Part shown: positions 56,689-64,000 of the stretch, piece by piece | How the letters are laid out: each line of letters opens with the position of its first letter | Numbering within the stretch: the stretch's first letter is position 1 | Source: Gammaproteobacteria bacterium | GTDB taxonomy: Bacteria > Pseudomonadota > Gammaproteobacteria > Pseudomonadales > Pseudohongiellaceae | DNA length: 64,000 bases | Reading direction: 5' to 3' | NCBI GenBank assembly: GCA_002706685.1 | Contig: PALV01000017.1 | Coordinates: forward strand, 1 to 64,000 | The notes under the pieces: model-generated | Database searches by the model: none | Told to the model about the DNA's origin: nothing | Seen by the model: only the letters and a program-made list of their open reading frames with translations | Made by a program: the position numbers and the translations under genes

Positions 56689-57350
56689 TTGTTGCCTTTT
56701 TTGCGTGCCACGGCCGCCATGATCTCGGCGCGCAGCTGTTCGGGAGACTTGGCCCAGGGCGAATTGACGATGCTGTCTTTCTGCAGCTGTTCACCGCGGT
56801 CCAGCGTCGCCAGTTTTTCCTGCAGACGCAGTTGACGACGTGCCTCGTGTGCATCGGCTTCGCGTATCAGTCGCGCCTTGCGCTGCTCGTAGCGTAGTTG
56901 CCATTCCTGGGCCTGCGCACGACTCGGTGGTTCGATTTCGGTACCGACGGTAATCATGTCGATACAGTCGACCGGACATGGCTCGACGCATAGATCGCAG
57001 CCGGTGCAATCGCTGGCGATCACGGTGTGCATCAGTTTGGCCGCGCCGACGATGGCGTCCACCGGGCAGGCCGTGATGCATTTGGTACAGCCGATACATT
57101 CGTCTTCGCGGATCACAGCGCGCTGCAGCGGCACGTGCTGGCCGACTTCCGGGTTCAGGGGCTGAGCGGGCTGTCCGGTTATTTCAGCCAGGACGGTGAT
57201 GGTCTGTGGGCCACCCGGCGGGCAACGATTGATCGCTTCGCCGGCCGCGATGGCTTCGGCGTAAGGACGACAGCCCTGGTACCCGCATTTGGTGCACTGG
57301 GTCTGGGGGAGGGCGGCGTTGATCCGGTCTGTCAGTGAGGTCTGTTCCAT
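56685..57350 (-). CDS. RsxB/RnfB-like iron-sulfur protein
   Basis: 221 residues from the ATG at 57350. A GTG at 57368 gives six more. A four-Cys cluster site opens the protein (CTKCGYQGC, later NRCPPGG), followed by two ferredoxin-type 4Fe-4S motifs ([16 protein letters not shown] and [16 protein letters not shown]) and a long charged helical tail rich in Arg, Glu and Gln. RnfB passes electrons in the Rnf/Rsx complex, which reduces ferredoxin or SoxR. The hydrophobic N-terminal anchor of typical RnfB is absent, and no rnfA, C, D, G or E gene follows. It may therefore be a soluble relative coupled to Nth, itself an iron-sulfur protein. Confidence 0.87.
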   Translation of the reverse strand: MEQTSLTDRINAALPQTQCTKCGYQGCRPYAEAIAAGEAINRCPPGGPQTITVLAEITGQPAQPLNPEVGQHVPLQRAVIREDECIGCTKCITACPVDAIVGAAKLMHTVIASDCTGCDLCVEPCPVDCIDMITVGTEIEPPSRAQAQEWQLRYEQRKARLIREADAHEARRQLRLQEKLATLDRGEQLQKDSIVNSPWAKSPEQLRAEIMAAVARKKGNK

Positions 57351-57369
57351 GGGCGCGAAGTTTACCACA

Positions 57370-57427
57370 GGGCTTAAAGGGGACGGAGGGATTTACCGTC
57401 GTAAATCCCTCCGTCCCCTTTAAGCCC
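57370..57427. repeat. Long palindromic repeat (family A, copy 3)
   Basis: Perfect 27-base arms (57370-57396 and 57401-57427) around CGTC. Core as at 3280 and 35743, outer arm GGGCTTAAAG/CTTTAAGCCC. It lies between the divergent rsxB-like gene and the rubredoxin gene. Confidence 0.93.
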
Positions 57428-57499
57428 ACTCACACCCTTTTGCCGCCAGCGCTGCGATCCAGTATCATCTGCACCCCGGAATGACACTGAGGAAACGCT

Positions 57500-57664
57500 G
57501 TGAAGAAGTGGCAATGTATTGTTTGTGGTCTTATTTATGACGAAGCCGAAGGCTGGCCGGATGACGGCATTGAGCCGGGCACTGCCTGGGAGGACGTCCC
57601 GGATGACTGGATGTGCCCTGAGTGCGGCGTCGGCAAAGAAGACTTTGAGATGATCGAGATTTAA
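57500..57664 (+). CDS. Rubredoxin
   Basis: 54 residues from a GTG start with GAGGAAA upstream. It is shorter than common gene-calling limits. Both iron-binding cysteine pairs are present: [20 protein letters not shown] and [17 protein letters not shown]. The DVPDDW motif before the second pair is typical. It is a small one-electron carrier in the cytoplasm, often serving alkane hydroxylases or superoxide/peroxide reduction. No partner is adjacent, but the neighbour on the other side is an iron-sulfur protein gene. Confidence 0.93.
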   Translation: MKKWQCIVCGLIYDEAEGWPDDGIEPGTAWEDVPDDWMCPECGVGKEDFEMIEI

Positions 57665-57700
57665 ATTTACCCCTGATACCAGATTCCAAGGACCCCACCC

Positions 57701-59797
57701 GTGACCAAACGCAAAATTCTTGTTACCAGCGCCTTGCCCTATGCCAATGGACCAATTCATCTGGGGCATATGCTGGAAGCCGTTCAGACTGATATCTGGG
57801 TACGGTTTCAGAATATGCGTGGTCACGATTGCGTCTATGTCTGTGCTGACGATGCACATGGCACCGCCATCATGTTGCGGGCTGAGAATGAGGGCATCAC
57901 CGCAGAACAGCTGATTGACCGGGTGCGTGCTGAGCACAAGGCCTCTTACGATGGCTTCCGGATTGGCTTTGATAATTATCATTCCACCCACTCGCCGGAA
58001 AATCGTCACTATTCCGAGGTGATTTATCGGGCCCTGCGTGACAACGGGCGCATTGCCACACGATCCATACGTCAGCTTTACGATACTGAGAAAGGCCTGT
58101 TTCTGGCTGATCGCTTTGTTAAGGGCACCTGTCCCAAGTGCAAGGCCGACGATCAGTATGGCGATAACTGTGAGGCCTGCGGTGCAACCTATAGCCCGGC
58201 AGAGCTGATCAACCCGCGCTCGACACTGTCTGGCGCAACGCCCATAGAAAAGGACTCCGAGCACTATTTCTTCAGACTGCCAGAGTTCACTGATTTCCTT
58301 AAAAGCTGGACCCGTAGTGGCACGCTGCAGGAGCAGGTGGCCAACAAGCTGGCAGAGTGGCTGGAAGGCGGGTTGCAGGAGTGGGATATCAGCCGCGATG
58401 CGCCGTATTTTGGATTTGAGATTCCGGATGCACCCGGCAAGTATTTTTACGTCTGGCTGGATGCGCCGATTGGTTACATGGCCAGCTTCAAGAACTATTG
58501 CGAACGCACCGGCTTGGACTTTGACGCGTACTGGAAGCCGGGCAGCGACGCCGAGCTGTATCATTTTATCGGCAAGGACATCATCAATTTCCACGCGCTG
58601 TTCTGGCCAGCCATGCTGTCAGATGCTGGCTACCGCACGCCGACCGCGGTTTATGCGCATGGTTTTGTCACCGTCAACGGCAAAAAAATGTCCAAGTCGC
58701 GCGGTACCTTCATCAATGCCGACACCTATCTGCAGCACCTGGATCCGGAATATCTGCGCTATTTCCTGGCCTCGCGGCTGGGCAGCGGTGTGGATGACCT
58801 GGACCTGAACCTGGAGGACTTTGTCAGCAAGGTGAACAGCGACCTGGTGGGCAAGCTGGTCAATATCGCCAGCCGCTGTGCTGGTTTCATCACCAAGGGG
58901 TTTGACGGAAATCTGGCGCAGGCCGTTTCCAATCCGGAACTGGTGGCGGAAGCACAGGGCGCCGCAGAAGAGATTGCCGCTTTCTACGAGCAGCGTGAGT
59001 ACAGCCGGGCGGTGCGTCGCATCATGGAGCTGGCTGACAAGGCTAACCAGTACATCGCCGAAAAGCAGCCCTGGGTGCTGGCCAAGCAGAACCCGCAGGA
59101 CCCGGCCGTGCAGGCCATCTGCTCCACCGGCATCAACCTGTTCCGCCTGCTGATGATTTATCTGAAGCCCGTGTTGCCAGCCATGGCTGAGCGCGCCGAG
59201 GCCTTTCTGAATGCTGGCGAGCTGAGCTGGGCTGATGCCAGAGAATTGCTGAATGGTCATCAACTCAACCCCTTCCAGCCGCTGATGAAACGTGCCGAGA
59301 TGGCGCAGGTTGAAGCCTTGCTGGAGGCGTCTCGTACCGAGGCAGCTGAGACCCGCAAGCTGACGGCTGCGCCTGTCGATCAGCCAGGCGCTGACACAGC
59401 AGCGTCCGCGAAAGCGACTGAAGACAGCCAGCTGGCAAAAGAGCCCATTGCCGATGAGATCGACTTTAACGACTTCATCAAGGTGGATCTGCGTGTTGCA
59501 CGCATCAGCAAGGCAGCCTACGTGGAAGGTGCCGACAAACTGCTGCAGCTGACACTGGAACTGGGCCCTGATGCCAATGGTGAGATGGTCGTGCGCAATG
59601 TGTTCTCGGGTATCCGTTCAGCCTATAAACCAGAGGACCTTGAAGGCCGGCTGACCGTGCTGGTGGCCAACCTGAAACCACGCAAGATGAAGTTCGGCCT
59701 TTCGGAGGGCATGGTGCTGGCGGCGGGACCCGGCGGCAAGGACATTTATCTGCTCAGCCCTGACAGTGGTGCTCAGCCCGGCATGCGTATTGTCTGA
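57701..59797 (+). CDS. metG: Methionyl-tRNA synthetase
   Basis: 698 residues, GTG start. Class I motifs: HIGH as PIHLGHM near the start and KMSKS near residue 330. A zinc knuckle ([18 protein letters not shown]) is inserted in the catalytic domain, and [14 protein letters not shown] and [10 protein letters not shown] segments follow. The C-terminal ~110 residues are an EMAP/tRNA-binding domain ([20 protein letters not shown]). The linker before it is rich in Ala, Glu and Lys. Charges tRNA-Met with methionine. Confidence 0.98.
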   Translation: MTKRKILVTSALPYANGPIHLGHMLEAVQTDIWVRFQNMRGHDCVYVCADDAHGTAIMLRAENEGITAEQLIDRVRAEHKASYDGFRIGFDNYHSTHSPENRHYSEVIYRALRDNGRIATRSIRQLYDTEKGLFLADRFVKGTCPKCKADDQYGDNCEACGATYSPAELINPRSTLSGATPIEKDSEHYFFRLPEFTDFLKSWTRSGTLQEQVANKLAEWLEGGLQEWDISRDAPYFGFEIPDAPGKYFYVWLDAPIGYMASFKNYCERTGLDFDAYWKPGSDAELYHFIGKDIINFHALFWPAMLSDAGYRTPTAVYAHGFVTVNGKKMSKSRGTFINADTYLQHLDPEYLRYFLASRLGSGVDDLDLNLEDFVSKVNSDLVGKLVNIASRCAGFITKGFDGNLAQAVSNPELVAEAQGAAEEIAAFYEQREYSRAVRRIMELADKANQYIAEKQPWVLAKQNPQDPAVQAICSTGINLFRLLMIYLKPVLPAMAERAEAFLNAGELSWADARELLNGHQLNPFQPLMKRAEMAQVEALLEASRTEAAETRKLTAAPVDQPGADTAASAKATEDSQLAKEPIADEIDFNDFIKVDLRVARISKAAYVEGADKLLQLTLELGPDANGEMVVRNVFSGIRSAYKPEDLEGRLTVLVANLKPRKMKFGLSEGMVLAAGPGGKDIYLLSPDSGAQPGMRIV

Positions 59798-59920
59798 TAA
59801 AGCAGGGCTGTCAGCGAGCGCCTGGCACAAACAGCATTTGACGACTGGACAGTATTTCGGGTTTACTCGGTCTTCTGTACCACCCGAATAATAAAAGACG
59901 CGAACACAAGAGGACACCCG

Positions 59921-61468
59921 ATGACTGCAGCAGGCCTGGTCGCCACCCGGCGATGGTTGTTGCTCTCTGCAGTGTTGGTCGCCAGTAGCCTGTTGATTCT
60001 GACCGGCGGCGCTGCCAACGCCCAGACCAGTGACGAAATACGCGAAATTGAAGACTCGATTGTCAAAATCTACACGACGACGGCCGATCCCGACTATTTC
60101 ACCCCCTGGCGTTTGATGAACCCCAATCAGAGCAGTGGCTCTGGTGCGGTCATCGAAGGCAACCGAATTCTGACCAATGCGCATGTAGTGGCGAATGCCA
60201 GCTATGTGCAGGTGCAGAAGAACAGCGATCCTCGCCGTTATCTGGCACGCGTTGAATTTGTCTCCCATTCCTCTGATCTGGCCCTGATTCAGGTTGAAGA
60301 GCCCGGCTTCTTTGACGATGCGCCACCACTGGAAATTGGTGATCTGCCTGACCCCAATACCGAAGTGCTGGTATTCGGCTACCCCATCGGTGGTCGCACC
60401 CTCAGTGTGACTAAAGGCGTGCTGTCCCGCGTGGAACAGCAGGTTTACGCGCATTCCGGTGAGTTTCTGCTGGCCGGGCAGATTGATGCCGCGATCAACC
60501 CTGGTAACAGTGGTGGTCCGGTGATTGCCGATGGCGAGATCGTCGGTGTTGTGATGCAGTCGGCCGGTGGCGGACGCACTGAAGCGCTGGGTTATTTTGT
60601 GCCCACTGACATCGTGCGGCATATGCTGACCGACGCCAGTGATGGTCAGTTTGACGGTTTCCCCGATCTGGGTTTTCGCACCCAGGATCTGGAAAGCCCG
60701 GCTGCCAAGGCCCGTTACGGACTGGCGGAAGATGAAACCGGCGTACTGGTGATTAAGGTCTTCGAGGATTCACCCGCCGATGGTCTATTGCAGGCCAATG
60801 ATGTGCTGTTGTCGATTGATGGCTATGAAGTCGCTGGCGACAGCAGCATCCGTCTGAATCGCGACCTGCAGACCAACTACAAACACGCCATTGATGTTAA
60901 GCAGATTGGCGATACCGTGCCGCTGCGTATCGCACGCCAGGGTGTGGCCATGGATGTTGATCTGACAGCACAGCGCCGACAGCAGAGCTACAGCCTGGTG
61001 CGCTCGGAAGAATTTGACGCGATTCCAGACTACTATATTTACGGTGGCATCGTGTTTGTGCCCTTGAACATGAACCTGATCAAGCGCTGGGGCAGTGACT
61101 GGACCCGCACGGCACCAGTCAATCTGCTGCATGCGCGCAGCCAGTGGTCTTCGCCCGAGAAGCGTGAAGTGATCGTGGCATTGCAGGTACTGGCTGCCGA
61201 CGTGAACCTGGGTTATCACGATGTCCGCAATGTGATCGTTGAGTCTGTTAACGGCGAACCGATCCGCGATTTCGCCGAGTTTGCCCGTCTGCTGCGCAAC
61301 AACGAAGAACCTTACGTTGTCTTTGAGGCAGAGTCGGGTTTCCAGATGGTGGTTGACCACCAGCAGGCGCGTGACTCGGAAGCCGAAATACTGGAACGCT
61401 ATCGTATTCCCGCCAGCTATTCCGAAGGGCTGTTTGATCAGTCCGCGCTGGCCCAACATGAAGAATGA
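59921..61468 (+). CDS. Exported trypsin-like serine protease with PDZ domains (DegP/HtrA-like)
   Basis: 515 residues. A signal peptide (LLLSAVLVASSLLILTGGAANAQ) leads to a trypsin-like domain with the complete triad: His88 in TNAHVV, Asp119 in SSDLALIQ and Ser197 in NPGNSGGP. One PDZ-like part follows (GVLVIKVFEDSPADGLLQAND) and a second, more divergent one lies near the end (NVIVESVNGEPIRDFAEFARLL). It is longer than DegP in its C-terminal region. Probably a periplasmic protease of protein quality control, in a 'deg-like with extended PDZ' subgroup. A weak promoter (TTGACG at 59838, then TTTACT) may drive it. Confidence 0.92.
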   Translation: MTAAGLVATRRWLLLSAVLVASSLLILTGGAANAQTSDEIREIEDSIVKIYTTTADPDYFTPWRLMNPNQSSGSGAVIEGNRILTNAHVVANASYVQVQKNSDPRRYLARVEFVSHSSDLALIQVEEPGFFDDAPPLEIGDLPDPNTEVLVFGYPIGGRTLSVTKGVLSRVEQQVYAHSGEFLLAGQIDAAINPGNSGGPVIADGEIVGVVMQSAGGGRTEALGYFVPTDIVRHMLTDASDGQFDGFPDLGFRTQDLESPAAKARYGLAEDETGVLVIKVFEDSPADGLLQANDVLLSIDGYEVAGDSSIRLNRDLQTNYKHAIDVKQIGDTVPLRIARQGVAMDVDLTAQRRQQSYSLVRSEEFDAIPDYYIYGGIVFVPLNMNLIKRWGSDWTRTAPVNLLHARSQWSSPEKREVIVALQVLAADVNLGYHDVRNVIVESVNGEPIRDFAEFARLLRNNEEPYVVFEAESGFQMVVDHQQARDSEAEILERYRIPASYSEGLFDQSALAQHEE

Positions 61469-61495
61469 CACCAACCGCAGGAGTTTACCCGCAGT

Positions 61496-62065
61496 ATGAG
61501 CATCAAGTCAGACAAATGGATTCGCAAAATGGCTCAGGAACACGGCATGATCGAACCGTTCGAGCCGGGGCAGGTGCGTTATGTCGATGGCGGCAAGGTG
61601 ATCTCCTACGGTACCTCCAGTTACGGCTACGATGTGCGCTGCGCCTCCGAGTTCAAGATCTTCACCAATGTACACACCACCAACGTGGTGGATCCCAAGA
61701 ATTTTGATGAGTCCAGCTTTGTCTCCATCGACGAGCCATACTGCATCATTCCGCCCAACTCCTTTGCGCTGGCCCGCACTGTGGAGTACTTCCGTATTCC
61801 ATCAGACGTGCTGACCGTCTGCCTGGGCAAATCCACCTACGCGCGCTGCGGCATCATAGTCAACGTGACGCCGCTGGAGCCGGAGTGGGAAGGTCACGTC
61901 ACGCTGGAATTCTCCAACACCACACCGCTGCCCGCCAAGATCTACGCCAACGAAGGCGTGGCGCAGATGCTGTTCTATCAGTCGGATGAGCAGTGTGAGG
62001 TGACTTATAAGCAGCGTGGTGGGAAATACATGGGTCAAACGGGGGTAACTCCGCCGCGCGCTTGA
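61496..62065 (+). CDS. dcd: dCTP deaminase
   Basis: 189 residues. [36 protein letters not shown] with the catalytic Glu just after it, and [20 protein letters not shown] are diagnostic. It deaminates dCTP to dUTP, feeding dTMP synthesis. It follows the protease gene with a 27-base gap, and metG lies just before, an order similar to pseudomonads apart from the inserted protease. Confidence 0.97.
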   Translation: MSIKSDKWIRKMAQEHGMIEPFEPGQVRYVDGGKVISYGTSSYGYDVRCASEFKIFTNVHTTNVVDPKNFDESSFVSIDEPYCIIPPNSFALARTVEYFRIPSDVLTVCLGKSTYARCGIIVNVTPLEPEWEGHVTLEFSNTTPLPAKIYANEGVAQMLFYQSDEQCEVTYKQRGGKYMGQTGVTPPRA

Positions 62066-62514
62066 GCCAGTCGGTTAGTTGTCGCGACGCTCTGTTGTTC
62101 AGCGCTTCCGGCCCTGGAACTAGCGGGGCGGTGCAAGGCTGCAGCGCGTCCGGCACCGGAACTAGGGTCGCAGTCCTCGTCAGGTTTTCCTCGCTCCTTG
62201 CGACCCTATCCCCGGCGCCTCGATTGGGCTGAGTCGCTACTTGCCCCTCTATGTCCAGGGCCTCGATTCGGTTGAGTGCGGCGTCGCTGCTATAACTGCT
62301 ACTTCCAGCGTGCGGCGGTGTTGGGGGAGGTCAGCGGTGCGCCTCGATTGAGCGTTGTGCCGCGCCTGGTCGGGCCCTAAACTGTTCGCTTCCGGCCTCG
62401 GAACTCGGGTGGCAGTCCTCGTCAGGTTTTCCTCGCTCCTTGCCACCCGATCCCCGAGGCCTCGATTAAACTTTGTGCCACTTCCAGGCGCGGGGTGCTA
62501 TTGGGGGAGGGGTT
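62066..62514. repeat. Repeat-rich intergenic region with two ~70-bp direct copies
   Basis: 449 bases without a credible gene. Copies at about 62156-62225 and 62396-62467 share GTCAGGTTTTCCTCGCTCCTTG and flanks ending GCCTCGATT. Each can fold a stem: GGGTCGCA/TGCGACCC in the first and GGGTGGCA/TGCCACCC in the second, a compensatory C-G to G-C change. Shorter pieces (CCGGAACT-like and CCTCGATT words) recur at about 62110, 62256 and 62338. Confidence 0.85.
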
Positions 62515-63957
62515 ATGTCGCGTCGGTTTGCATCTGCTCGGGAGTCTTTGTCGGTTCTGGATATGTTCAAGATCGGCGTTGGGCCTAGTAGTTCTCATAC
62601 GCTGGGGCCGTGGCGGGCGGCGCAGCGGTTTGTGGCGGGGCTGGACGCGGAGCGCAAACCGGCATCACTTCGTGTTTATCTTTACGGCTCGCTGGCCAAG
62701 ACAGGTAAGGGGCATGGTACGGATCTGGCCATCATGATGGGTTTGACGGGTGCTGATCCCGTGAGCTTTCCGACCGATCGGCTGGCTGAGACCGTCAATG
62801 CGATTCGTCAGCAGAAAGAGATCCGGCTGAATGATGAGGTGTCGTTGTCCTTTGACCCGGAGTCCTGCCTGCTTTTTTGTCCCGCAGAGTCTTTGCCTGA
62901 ACATCCCAATGGCATGCGTTTTGAAGTGCAGTACGAGGATGGTGATGAATATCAGGCGGTGTATTTCTCGATAGGTGGCGGTTTTGTCAGTCGTCATGAT
63001 GAGCTGGGCGTCAGTGCAGTGGATTTTGTTGAGCTGCCGCACCCGATTAACACCGCAGCTGATCTGACTCGCTGGTGCAGGCAGACCGGTCTGTCGATCG
63101 CCGGCGTGGTCGAGAAAAACGAACTGGCCTGGCGAGAGGCCAGCGAAACGCGTCGGGCCGTGCTGCAGATCTGGCAGACCATGTTTGAGTGTCTGTATCG
63201 GGGCTGTCATACCGATGGCGAGCTGCCAGGTGACCTGCAGGTGACTCGCCGCGCGCCAGCCTTCAACCGGCGACTGCTCGATAATGACCTGGATTACACC
63301 ATCGAGACCTGGCGCGATGCCATTCGAAACTCGGGTACGGGTTTCTCTCATGCGCTGGACTGGCTGAGCTGTTTTGCCCTGGCCGTCAACGAAGAGAACG
63401 CCGCATTCGGCCGCGTGGTCACCGCGCCGACCAATGGCGCAGCAGGTGTGATTCCCGCCGTGCTCTGGTATCTGCTGGTGTTTGAACAGGAGCAGCCCGA
63501 CGACGATGTCATCATGAAATTCCTGTTAACCGCCTCAGAGATCGGTTGCCTGTTCAAAAAGCGGGCGACAATTTCAGCGGCCATGGGCGGCTGCCAGGCC
63601 GAGATCGGCGTCTCCTCCGCCATGGCCGCTGCGGGTCTGACAGCCTGTCGTGGCGGCAGCGTCGAGCAGGTCACAATGGCCGCCGAGATCGCCATGGAGC
63701 ACCACCTGGGCCTGACCTGTGATCCAGTCGGCGGCCTGGTGCAGGTTCCCTGCATAGAACGCAACGCCATGGGCGCCGTAAAGGCCGTCACCGCCTCGCA
63801 ACTGGCACTGTTTGGTGATCCCGCCAAAGCCAAAGTCTCGCTCGACGCAGTCATCCGCACCATGTGGCAGACCGCCGCGGACATGAGCGACAAATACAAA
63901 GAAACCTCAGAAGCCGGTCTGGCCGTCAATATCCCAATCAGTTTGAGCGAATGCTGA
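62515..63957 (+). CDS. L-serine ammonia-lyase (iron-sulfur type)
   Basis: 480 residues from the ATG at 62515, which follows GGGAGGGG. The frame is open 14 codons upstream inside the repeat region. [21 protein letters not shown] at the start, [18 protein letters not shown] in the middle and [19 protein letters not shown] with cluster cysteines in the second half mark the single-chain SdaA/SdaB/TdcG type, with cluster-binding Cys also in [18 protein letters not shown]. It converts serine to pyruvate and ammonia, and the [4Fe-4S] cluster acts directly in catalysis. The 43 bases after the stop to the window end hold nothing recognisable. Confidence 0.95.
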   Translation: MSRRFASARESLSVLDMFKIGVGPSSSHTLGPWRAAQRFVAGLDAERKPASLRVYLYGSLAKTGKGHGTDLAIMMGLTGADPVSFPTDRLAETVNAIRQQKEIRLNDEVSLSFDPESCLLFCPAESLPEHPNGMRFEVQYEDGDEYQAVYFSIGGGFVSRHDELGVSAVDFVELPHPINTAADLTRWCRQTGLSIAGVVEKNELAWREASETRRAVLQIWQTMFECLYRGCHTDGELPGDLQVTRRAPAFNRRLLDNDLDYTIETWRDAIRNSGTGFSHALDWLSCFALAVNEENAAFGRVVTAPTNGAAGVIPAVLWYLLVFEQEQPDDDVIMKFLLTASEIGCLFKKRATISAAMGGCQAEIGVSSAMAAAGLTACRGGSVEQVTMAAEIAMEHHLGLTCDPVGGLVQVPCIERNAMGAVKAVTASQLALFGDPAKAKVSLDAVIRTMWQTAADMSDKYKETSEAGLAVNIPISLSEC

Positions 63958-64000
63958 TGCTCTGCTATGTTTCCTACCGGGGACAATCACTTGCTCCTGC

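Noticed and set aside
57374..58594. A 406-codon minus-strand frame opposite metG
   Set aside because: It lies entirely antisense to metG and the rubredoxin gene, runs through the family A palindrome and has no family motif. Typical shadow of a GC-rich gene.

Overview
The window is chromosomal DNA of a Gram-negative gammaproteobacterium, probably of the Pseudomonas/Cellvibrio/Marinobacter-like grade. The evidence is zipA-ligA at the left edge, the motY-pyrC-rnt-argG and nth-rnfB-metG-dcd neighbourhoods at the right (orders familiar from Pseudomonas), a Wza/Wzb/Wzc export system, and outer-membrane and TonB-dependent proteins. The species cannot be named from sequence reading alone. No tRNA, rRNA or CRISPR array was seen.

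Layout. 1-3.3 kb: end of zipA, with an in-frame hexanucleotide repeat coding for Glu-Pro, and ligA. 3.3-4.4 kb: a small accessory cassette (DUF2442 gene, HigBA-type toxin-antitoxin pair) bounded by palindromic and 22-bp repeats. 4.4-12.1 kb: lytic transglycosylase lipoprotein, OafA-type acyltransferase, wza-wzb-wzc, an RfaH-like antiterminator and an EPS-associated MarR-type regulator. 12.2-31.9 kb: a surface polysaccharide (O-antigen or capsule) cluster that starts with a JUMPstart/ops element and a decayed second copy of the wzc 3' end. It continues with genes for a formylated 3-amino-3,6-dideoxy sugar nucleotide, wzx, an IS-riddled stretch, glycosyltransferases, wzy, a carbamoyltransferase, the GDP-L-fucose genes gmd and fcl, another glycosyltransferase, and manC on the opposite strand. 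Its middle is visibly AT-rich against GC-richer flanks, as expected of an exchanged serotype cassette.

31.9-46 kb is accessory: an AEC transporter, a secreted orphan, a DUF4258-like/DUF2283 pair, an exported HpcH/HpaI-type aldolase, a class A acid phosphatase, a UDP-glucuronate epimerase, a CysC-CysQ fusion, a SatD-like/membrane protein operon with three operator-like palindromes, a double-glycine-leader peptide gene with a small membrane partner, a PfpI-type protein and UDP-glucose dehydrogenase. 46-64 kb is mostly housekeeping: DUF6165 and DUF2235 proteins, rnt, pyrC, motY, a zinc-type TonB receptor, argG, a PhyH dioxygenase, a glycosyltransferase, nth, rsxB-like, a rubredoxin, metG, a DegP/HtrA-like protease, dcd and L-serine dehydratase.

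How the parts fit. ManC, Gmd and Fcl supply GDP-fucose. Ugd and the epimerase supply UDP-GlcA and UDP-GalA. FdtA/QdtA, the aminotransferase and the ankyrin-tailed formyltransferase supply an N-formylated dTDP-amino sugar (rmlA and rmlB must lie elsewhere). Glycosyltransferases assemble the unit, Wzx flips it, Wzy polymerises it and Wza/Wzb/Wzc export or regulate it, with RfaH acting at the ops site. CysC-CysQ could support sulfation by making PAPS and removing PAP.

Most interesting leads: the bacteriocin-like peptide module beside SatD, the CysC-CysQ fusion with its own internal ribosome site, the two palindromic repeat families (one with self-compensating outer arms) around toxin-antitoxin-like pairs, and the 70-bp repeat with a compensatory stem change before the serine dehydratase gene.
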